Source of the DNA: Corynebacterium sp.
Lineage (GTDB): Bacteria; Actinomycetota; Actinomycetes; Mycobacteriales; Mycobacteriaceae
NCBI GenBank assembly: GCA_030450335.1
Contig: JAKDIS010000055.1
Span: forward strand, 1 to 15,930
Length of the DNA stretch: 15,930 bases
Direction of reading: 5' to 3'
Each line of letters begins with the position of its first letter. The first letter of the stretch is position 1. The translations under genes were made by a program, and so were the position numbers. The notes beneath the pieces were generated by a model. That model was not told the origin of the DNA, did no database searches, and worked only from the letters and a program-made list of their open reading frames with translations. Shown here in pieces: positions 7,921 through 13,586 of the stretch.

Positions 7921-9254
7921 GCGACAGCACAGACAGCGCAGACATCATCGAACTCCTCGCCGGCATCAACCCCGGAGAGCCTGTCGCCGAACTGCGGCGC
8001 AACCGGTCGCAGGCCCGGACGAACGCTCAGCACAGTTTCCGGGTGCTGCTCGAGGCCGGCGACGGCGAGGATGACGGCTCTGGCTTCACCGACACCGAGC
8101 GGTACGTGGTGGCCGCCTTCGTCGCCGGGCTGCACCAGGGCCAGGCCGCTGACTTCTACGCCGACCTGCTCGGCGACGTGGTGGAGGACGCGGTCGCCAC
8201 CGCGGTGGCGGAGTCCGTGCAGGCAGGGCTCACGGTCGGGCCGTACGGCACCTACCGCGAGCCGGACCTGGCCGGGGAATCCGTGCCCGGCCCGGAGTTC
8301 AGCGTGGACCCGCACGTGCGCGGGGTGCTCGGCGAGAAACTCACCGCCGCCCTCGAGTTCGCCCACCTGCTGGTCTTCCACCCTCGCGACAGTCGACCGG
8401 AGCGCCTTGCTCCCCTGGCCTGGTCGGGGTGGACGCCCACGCAGGTGGTGAGCCTGGCGCAGCTGATCTCCTTCCTCTGCTTCCAGATACGCGCCGCGGC
8501 GGGGCTGTTCGCCCTGAAGGCGGCGGACGCGATGTACATGCCGCTCGCCGCCGGTCCCGTCCGCCGCCGCGGGAAGGCACAGGAGCGAGCACAGGAACCG
8601 GGCGGCCCCGCACCGCTCACCGGCGGCGCATTCGACGTCCTGACCTACCCGGACCTGCACCGTCCCACCCGGTTCGTCAGCCACAGCCTGGGCTGGCAGC
8701 CGTGGGTGCCGCCGGTGGAGGAGGACGAGCTCACCGAGCGGCAGCGCACCGCCCTGGTCGACCCGATGCGTGCGAAGTCGTCCTACTTCCGCCTGCTCGC
8801 CCGCGACCCGGACGCGCTGGAGGCGCGCACCCTGACCGACAAGGACATCTTCTACAACGTCACCGACGGTGCCGGACGTGCCGAGCGCGAGATCTCCGCG
8901 GCGGTGACCAGCCGCTACAACGGCTGCGTCTACTGCGCCTCGGTGCACACCGGGCGCGCCCTGCAGGAGTCCACCGGCCGGGAGGACGACGTCCAGCGGC
9001 TCTGCGACGAGGCCGTCGGCCCCGACTCCCTGCCGGACCTGGGATCCGAGGCGTGGAACGCCATCGCCGAGGCCTCCGTGGCGCTGACCAGCACTCCCGT
9101 GGACTTCTGTCGGGATCACGTGGAACGGCTGCGCGCCGCCGGGCTGGACGACGCCTCCATTGTCGACGTGATCAACGGTGCGGCGTTCTTCAACTGGGCC
9201 AACCGGTTGATGCTGTCGCTCGGGGAACCGGAACTTCCGGCGCGCTTCCGGTAG
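7917..9254 (+). CDS. Two-domain CMD / alkylhydroperoxidase (AhpD-like) protein
   Basis: This 445-residue cytosolic protein appears to fuse two domains of the carboxymuconolactone decarboxylase/AhpD superfamily. The C-terminal half (about 255-445) has the complete AhpD-type redox centre: Glu325-x11-Cys337-Val-Tyr-Cys340-x3-His344 (NGCVYCASVHTG). In AhpD this geometry supports thiol-dependent peroxide reduction. The N-terminal half (about 1-230) is similar in size and helical character but has no CxxC pair, so it is probably structural or binds substrate. From memory, the halves match two families named after Agrobacterium Avi_7170 and Avi_7169, often found beside peptide-type ABC importers. 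The linker around 215-240 is rich in Arg, Gly and Pro. The gene is translationally coupled to the ATPase (4-bp overlap), so it is very likely an enzyme acting on the imported compound or on peroxide formed during its oxidation. Confidence 0.85.
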   Translation: MSDSTDSADIIELLAGINPGEPVAELRRNRSQARTNAQHSFRVLLEAGDGEDDGSGFTDTERYVVAAFVAGLHQGQAADFYADLLGDVVEDAVATAVAESVQAGLTVGPYGTYREPDLAGESVPGPEFSVDPHVRGVLGEKLTAALEFAHLLVFHPRDSRPERLAPLAWSGWTPTQVVSLAQLISFLCFQIRAAAGLFALKAADAMYMPLAAGPVRRRGKAQERAQEPGGPAPLTGGAFDVLTYPDLHRPTRFVSHSLGWQPWVPPVEEDELTERQRTALVDPMRAKSSYFRLLARDPDALEARTLTDKDIFYNVTDGAGRAEREISAAVTSRYNGCVYCASVHTGRALQESTGREDDVQRLCDEAVGPDSLPDLGSEAWNAIAEASVALTSTPVDFCRDHVERLRAAGLDDASIVDVINGAAFFNWANRLMLSLGEPELPARFR

Positions 9255-9258
9255 GGCG

Positions 9259-9264
9259 TACCGT
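9259..9264 (+). promoter_or_regulatory. Putative -10 box of the aldo/keto reductase gene
   Basis: TACCGT is followed by 7 nt (GGTCGCC) and then the ATG at 9272. It has the same geometry and nearly the same spacer as the box before the flavoprotein gene. This suggests an independent, leaderless transcript despite the 17-bp gap from the importer operon. No -35 element is evident. Confidence 0.27.
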
Positions 9265-9271
9265 GGTCGCC

Positions 9272-10237
9272 ATGACAGAGACAAAGCGTATTACCGTCCC
9301 CGGCACCGATCTTGAGATCACCCCGCTCAACCTCGGCGGCAACACCTTCGGATGGACCTCGGACACCGAGGAGTCCTTCGCGGTGCTCGACGCGTTTCTC
9401 GCCGCCGGCGGCAACTTCATCGACACCGCCGACATGTACTCGCAGTGGGGCGAGGGCCACTCCGGCGGCGAGTCGGAGACCGTGCTCGGCCAGTGGTTCG
9501 CCGAGCGCGGCAACCGCGACCAGGTCGTCCTGGCCACGAAGGTCGGCGCACTCCAGGGTGCCGAAGGCCTGGCGCACGACACGGTCGTGTCCAACCTCGA
9601 CGACTCGCTGAAGCGGCTCCAGACCGAGGTCATCGACCTCTACTACTTCCACTACGACGACGAGTCCGTGGCGATCGCCGACCAGGTCCGCACCGCCGCG
9701 GCCCTGGTGGACTCCGGCAAGGTCCGTTACATCGGCCTGTCCAACTACTCCACCGAGCGCATGCGCGAGTTCTTCGAGACCGCCCGCGAGCTGGAGCTCG
9801 ACCACGCCATCCCGCTGGCGATCCAGCCGCAGTACAGTCTCCTCTCGCGCGCCGGCTACGAAGACGGCTACATGCAGGTCGCCGAGGAGTACGGGGTGGG
9901 TGTGTTCAGCTACTTCTCCCTGGCGTCCGGCCTGCTGACCGGTAAGTACCGCAGCCGTGAGGATCTGGAGGGTGCTGCCCGCGAGGGACAGACCGGCGGT
10001 TACTTCGAGAAGGACGCCGACCCGTTCAGCGTGGTCGAGGCCGTGCTCACGGTCGCTGAGGCGCATTCCGTGGAGCCGGCGTCGGTGGCACTGGCGTGGC
10101 TGCTGGCCAAGGGCGTCACCGCCCCGATCGCCTCGGCGCGCACCCCGGAGCAGGTCGCCCCGCTGATCGCGGCGACGACCCTGGAACTCACCGAGGACGA
10201 GGTCGCCACGCTGGACGCCGCGTCGAGTAGTTTCTGA
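9272..10237 (+). CDS. Aldo/keto reductase
   Basis: This is a predicted 321-residue cytosolic NADPH-dependent oxidoreductase that reduces aldehydes or ketones to alcohols, with a TIM-barrel fold. The catalytic tetrad of the family is present: Asp51 and Tyr56 (NFIDTADMYSQW), Lys90 (VVLATKVG) and His127 (LYYFHYDD). Later family marks are SGKVRYIGLSNYS, IQPQYSLLSR at the substrate/cofactor face, and a C-terminal stretch resembling the NADP-binding segment (IASARTPEQVAPLI). The chosen ATG at 9272 places ITVPGTDLEITPLNLGGNTFGW at the N-terminus, as usual. It begins 17 nt after the CMD/AhpD gene, so read-through from the importer operon is possible, but a -10-like box just upstream suggests its own promoter. 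The physiological substrate is unknown. Confidence 0.93.
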   Translation: MTETKRITVPGTDLEITPLNLGGNTFGWTSDTEESFAVLDAFLAAGGNFIDTADMYSQWGEGHSGGESETVLGQWFAERGNRDQVVLATKVGALQGAEGLAHDTVVSNLDDSLKRLQTEVIDLYYFHYDDESVAIADQVRTAAALVDSGKVRYIGLSNYSTERMREFFETARELELDHAIPLAIQPQYSLLSRAGYEDGYMQVAEEYGVGVFSYFSLASGLLTGKYRSREDLEGAAREGQTGGYFEKDADPFSVVEAVLTVAEAHSVEPASVALAWLLAKGVTAPIASARTPEQVAPLIAATTLELTEDEVATLDAASSSF

Positions 10238-10238
10238 G

Positions 10239-10244
10239 TAGAAT
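10239..10244 (+). promoter_or_regulatory. Putative -10 box of the GNAT acetyltransferase gene
   Basis: TAGAAT is one mismatch from TATAAT. It ends exactly 7 nt (CCGTGGC) before the ATG at 10252, which is the leaderless geometry. It overlaps the bases just after the aldo/keto reductase stop. No ribosome binding site or -35 element is visible. Confidence 0.45.
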
Positions 10245-10251
10245 CCGTGGC

Positions 10252-10842
10252 ATGAACCACGGCGCAGGCAACGGAACGGATGACACGCACGGCCTCCCGG
10301 TGATCCGCCCGGAGGCCGCCGACGGCGGCGACGCCGGCGAGATCCGCTCGCTCACCGCGGCAGCCTTCGAGGGTATCGAGCACTCCGACGGGCGCGAGCC
10401 TGCCATCGTCGATGCTCTGCGCGCCGCCGATGCGCTCACGTTGTCGCTGGTCGCGGTGCGTTCCGGCTGGGTGATCGGACATGTGGCGGTGTCGCCGGTG
10501 ACGCTCGAGGGCGACACGTCAGGTGGCGTGGCAGGGGAGGACGCCGGGCGCTGGTTCGGCATCGGCCCGCTGTCGGTGTCCCCGGCGCACCAGGGGGAGG
10601 GGATCGGTGCGGCGCTGATGCGCAGCGCCTTGGAGTTCCTCGACACCACGAAGGACGCCACCGGTGCGGTCCTGCTCGGCGACCCCACCTACTACGACCG
10701 TTTCGGTTTCGCCGCCCGCGAGGGCCTGGTGATGGAGGGACTGCCGCAGGAGAGCGCGCCCTACTTCCAGGCGCTACGGCTCGACGGAGAAACGTCCTAC
10801 CCGCGTGCGGTCGTGAGCTACCACCCCGCGTTCGGGGCGTAG
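10252..10842 (+). CDS. GNAT family N-acetyltransferase (YhbS-like)
   Basis: This 196-residue cytosolic protein is predicted to transfer an acetyl group from acetyl-CoA to an amine. The acetyl-CoA pyrophosphate loop is clear: GIGPLSVSPAHQGEGIGAAL, with the Q/R-x-x-G-x-G/A motif at Gln114-Gly119. The downstream LLGDPTYYDRFGFA is typical of the YhbS/COG3153 branch, where GDPxYYxRFGF is conserved. The N-terminal 20 residues are hydrophilic and probably disordered. The start at 10252 is supported by a -10-like box 7 nt upstream and by no better downstream ATG before the conserved core. It follows the aldo/keto reductase by 14 nt. The acceptor cannot be inferred from sequence or context. Confidence 0.9.
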   Translation: MNHGAGNGTDDTHGLPVIRPEAADGGDAGEIRSLTAAAFEGIEHSDGREPAIVDALRAADALTLSLVAVRSGWVIGHVAVSPVTLEGDTSGGVAGEDAGRWFGIGPLSVSPAHQGEGIGAALMRSALEFLDTTKDATGAVLLGDPTYYDRFGFAAREGLVMEGLPQESAPYFQALRLDGETSYPRAVVSYHPAFGA

Positions 10843-10881
10843 CCGGAAGGTCAACGAGAGGCCCAAGACAGGACCGACGAC

Positions 10882-11199
10882 ATGACTGAAGAACCAGCGG
10901 TACCGGGCACTATCGACCGTGACCGGTTGCGTCGCACCCTCGGGGAGGCCCGTCCGGCACATGCCCAGGCCGTTGCCGAGAATGACGGCTGGAGCACCAT
11001 GCTTCCGGGGCTACCGCTCGTGGCCGACGGTGACTCGTTCGACGGCGCCGTCGCAGACATGGTTGATCCCTTGCGGGTCTAAGCGATCGACTGGGTCGAC
11101 CACCTCCGCCTCGCGGACAATCACCAAGGCAACCGGGATCTTGTCCGGATGGTCGACCTGTCCACGGATGAGCAACTCACCGGGTGGCTCACCTCCTAA
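10882..11199 (+). pseudogene. Small antitoxin-like gene interrupted by an in-frame TAA
   Basis: An ATG at 10882, preceded by a weak AGGA, opens a frame that stops at TAA 11080-11082 after 66 residues. The same frame then stays open to TAA 11197-11199 and reads AIDWVDHLRLADNHQGNRDLV, then RMVDLSTDEQLTGWL. That tail plus the upstream DSFDGAVADMVDPLR resembles the C-terminus of small actinobacterial antitoxin or prevent-host-death-like proteins, where LREYAxDW is the expected spacing (family resemblance from memory). The simplest reading is that a Tyr codon TAC became TAA in a gene of 106 codons. No partner toxin gene lies between the neighbours, so any toxin-antitoxin role is lost or was never paired. 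Alternatives are a real 66-residue protein, stop readthrough or a sequencing error. The remaining 11200-11286 holds only GC-rich spacer and a promoter-like box. Confidence 0.5.
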
Positions 11200-11271
11200 G
11201 CGGGTGATGGCAGACCCCCACCGTCCCACCCCGCCCCGGCGGGCCTTCGTGCCGTAGGGCCCCGGCGGCGA

Positions 11272-11277
11272 TACCAT
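11272..11277 (+). promoter_or_regulatory. Putative -10 box upstream of the acyltransferase pair
   Basis: TACCAT lies 9 nt before the ATG at 11287 and directly abuts an in-frame GTG at 11278. The hexamer is identical to the box before the flavoprotein gene, but the spacing is 2 nt longer. No -35 element or ribosome binding site is obvious, so this is tentative. Confidence 0.28.
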
Positions 11278-11286
11278 GTGAGCGCT

Positions 11287-13581
11287 ATGGATTCGACACA
11301 CACGCGACGCCAGCCCGGTGCCAGTTCACAGGCCGGCCCCCGGTCCGGCAGCAGGTACCGGGGCCACCGCAGGGACATCGACGGCCTGCGCGGTCTGGCG
11401 ATCGCGCTCGTCGTCATCTTCCACGTCTTCGTCGGCCGGGTCTCCTCCGGCGTGGACGTGTTCCTGCTGCTCGGCGGCATCTTCTTCTTCTCCCCGCAGA
11501 TCCGCAACGCGCTGAACCCCGCCGGGCTCACCGTGGTGCAGTCCTTCCTGCGCATCTTCCGTCGCCTCTACCCGGCGCTGATCACGGTCGTCACCGTGGC
11601 TGTCATCGCCTCGGTGCTGATCTTCAACCGGGTGCGCTGGCCGGAGGTCGGGGAGGACGCCGGAGCCTCGCTGCTCTACATGCAGAACCTGCACCTGGCG
11701 AACCTCGGCCAGGAGTACACGGCGGTGAACCGCGAGGTCAGTGTGTTCCAGCACATCTGGTCGATGTCGGTGCAGATGCAGATCTACCTCGGCTCCCTGC
11801 TGGTCATCGCGGCGGTGGCGGCGATGTTCCAGCGTCACGTGCGTTCCAGCTCGCAGGTGCTGCACTGGGGTCTGGTGGTGGCCACCGTGGCCAGCTTCGG
11901 CTACGCCACCTGGCTCGGCGGCCACGACCAGGGCGCGAACTACTACTCCCCGTTCTCCCGCTTCTGGGAGATCGGCCTGGGTGGGCTGTTCGGCATCTGG
12001 CTGCTGGGCCGCGCGCTGCCGGCGGTGTGGGCACGCCTGCGCCTGGGCGCCGGCATCGTGGGCCTGGTGCTGATCATCGGCACCGGCCTGTTCCTCGACG
12101 GAGCCGCGCAGTTCCCCGGCCCCTGGACGCTCGTGCCGTTGGCCGGCGCCATGCTCGTGGTGCTCGCCGGCAACCCCGTCGCCGGGGAGGACGCCGCGAG
12201 CACGCAGGACGCCGCGACCTCGCAGGACGCAGCGTCCGGCGTGACGGCGATGCTGTGTGCCGCGCCGTTCCAGTTCCTCGGCCGCATCGCCTACAGCCTG
12301 TACCTGTGGCACTGGCCGGCGTTGGTGCTGGTCACCTACCTGATGTCGCAGGGTGCCGAGGTCGCCGCCCCGGGCGGCGGCACCGGTTTCCTCAACGGCA
12401 TCACCGCCACCCTCGGCAACGGGGAGGGTTTCCTCGTCGGCTCCGTGGTGGTGGTCGTGTCGGTGCTCCTGGCGTGGGCGACCTACCGCTTCATCGAGAC
12501 CCCGCTGCGCCAGCAGGCCAAGCCGGAACGGGCGACGGCGCTGTCGGCGTCCTACGTGCGCTCGTCCGTGGCGGGACGCCGCGGCACCGTCGGCGCGGTG
12601 TGCGCGCTGGTGATGGTCGTCGCCACGGCCGCCGTGGTGTCCTTCGGGCCGGTGATCGAGCACCGTAACCAGCTCGCCGCCGCCGTGGACGCCGACGACA
12701 TCGACCCCGCCGAGTACCCCGGCCCCGCCGCCTTCCTCGCCGACGCCAACGCCCCGGACGACGTCCCCGTCGAACCCGACCCCGCCGTCGGGGAGGAGGA
12801 GATGCTGCCGCAGACGCAGAAGGACGGCTGCTTCTCCGGCTTCGCCGAATCCAACGTGATCTTCACCAAGCAGTTCAACTCCTCCGACGAGCCCTGCGTG
12901 TACGGCGACGTGGACTCCGACCGCACCATGTACCTCGCCGGCGGCTCGCACTCCGAGCACTACCTCACCGGCCTGGAGGAGGTCGCCGAACAGCAGGGCT
13001 TCAAGATCGTGCCGCTGCTGAAGATGGGCTGCGTGCTGGGCATGAACCTGCCGCACCTCAGCGGCGACCCGTACCCGGAGTGCGCGGAGTGGAACGACAA
13101 CGTGCAGCAGTTCATCTTCGACAACCCGCCGACCGACGGGGTGTTCATGCCGTCCACCAGGCCCACCATGATCGAGGGCGACGGCCCGGACGTGGTGCCG
13201 CCGGAGTACGTGGAGATGGTGCAGCGTCTCACCGACGCCGGCATCCACACCTGGGGCGTCCGCGACACCCCGTGGCACATGGCGGGCCCGGGCGTGCAGG
13301 GCAATGCGCGCCTGTGCGTCGCCGAGGGCGCCGAGGACGATGCCGGCGGTGACTGCGGCATCGCCGAGGAGGCCAGCCTGTCGCCGGTGAACCCTGCGCC
13401 GGAGGCCTACGAGGGCCTCGACATCACCAACATCGACCTCACCGCGGCGCTGTGCCGTGACGGGCGCTGCCCGGCGGTGGTCGGCAACGTGCTGGTCTAC
13501 CGCGACGGCCAGCACTTCACGTCCCTGTTCTCCTCACTGCTGGCACCCGAGATCAGCCGGCAGATGTACGACGCCGCCTGA
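11287..13581 (+). CDS. Membrane acyltransferase, AT3 domain plus C-terminal SGNH-like domain (paralogue A)
   Basis: This is a predicted envelope O-acyltransferase of 764 residues. The AT3 membrane domain (about 28-410) starts with DIDGLRGLAIALVVIFHV, giving the family Arg35-x10-His46 pair, then GVDVFLLLGGIFFF. About ten hydrophobic segments follow, ending in YRFIETPLR. A last helix (around 435-460) leads to an outside domain of about 290 residues with AGGSHSEHYL (Ser554) and RDGQHFT (Asp740-x2-His743), the SGNH-type Ser and Asp-x-x-His. Eight cysteines there are conserved in the next gene and suggest disulfides. Oddities: Gly553 replaces the usual Asp of GDSH, and WSMSVQMQIYL replaces the usual WSLSVEEQFYL. 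ATG 11287 is chosen; GTG 11278 would add three residues. The acceptor could be a mycolate glycolipid, arabinogalactan or another surface polymer; the sequence does not decide. Confidence 0.88.
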   Translation: MDSTHTRRQPGASSQAGPRSGSRYRGHRRDIDGLRGLAIALVVIFHVFVGRVSSGVDVFLLLGGIFFFSPQIRNALNPAGLTVVQSFLRIFRRLYPALITVVTVAVIASVLIFNRVRWPEVGEDAGASLLYMQNLHLANLGQEYTAVNREVSVFQHIWSMSVQMQIYLGSLLVIAAVAAMFQRHVRSSSQVLHWGLVVATVASFGYATWLGGHDQGANYYSPFSRFWEIGLGGLFGIWLLGRALPAVWARLRLGAGIVGLVLIIGTGLFLDGAAQFPGPWTLVPLAGAMLVVLAGNPVAGEDAASTQDAATSQDAASGVTAMLCAAPFQFLGRIAYSLYLWHWPALVLVTYLMSQGAEVAAPGGGTGFLNGITATLGNGEGFLVGSVVVVVSVLLAWATYRFIETPLRQQAKPERATALSASYVRSSVAGRRGTVGAVCALVMVVATAAVVSFGPVIEHRNQLAAAVDADDIDPAEYPGPAAFLADANAPDDVPVEPDPAVGEEEMLPQTQKDGCFSGFAESNVIFTKQFNSSDEPCVYGDVDSDRTMYLAGGSHSEHYLTGLEEVAEQQGFKIVPLLKMGCVLGMNLPHLSGDPYPECAEWNDNVQQFIFDNPPTDGVFMPSTRPTMIEGDGPDVVPPEYVEMVQRLTDAGIHTWGVRDTPWHMAGPGVQGNARLCVAEGAEDDAGGDCGIAEEASLSPVNPAPEAYEGLDITNIDLTAALCRDGRCPAVVGNVLVYRDGQHFTSLFSSLLAPEISRQMYDAA
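12190..12237 (+). repeat. 18-bp tandem repeat in acyltransferase A
   Basis: Two full 18-bp units start at 12190 and 12208 and differ at 3 positions. A third, partial unit spans 12226-12237. They encode DAASTQ, DAATSQ and DAAS in a hydrophilic loop between membrane segments. The corresponding loop of acyltransferase B has the same kind of repeat. Confidence 0.75.
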
Positions 13582-13586
13582 TCGCC

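Noticed and set aside
10882..11082. Intact 66-residue protein of unknown function
   Set aside because: Not fully excluded, but the same frame continuing past the single stop with a coherent C-terminal pattern makes an interrupted 105-residue gene more likely.
11230..11262. GC-rich hairpin (CCCGC/GCGGG and GGGCC/GGCCC) as a rho-independent terminator
   Set aside because: The stems are only 5 bp, they compete with each other, and no T-run follows.
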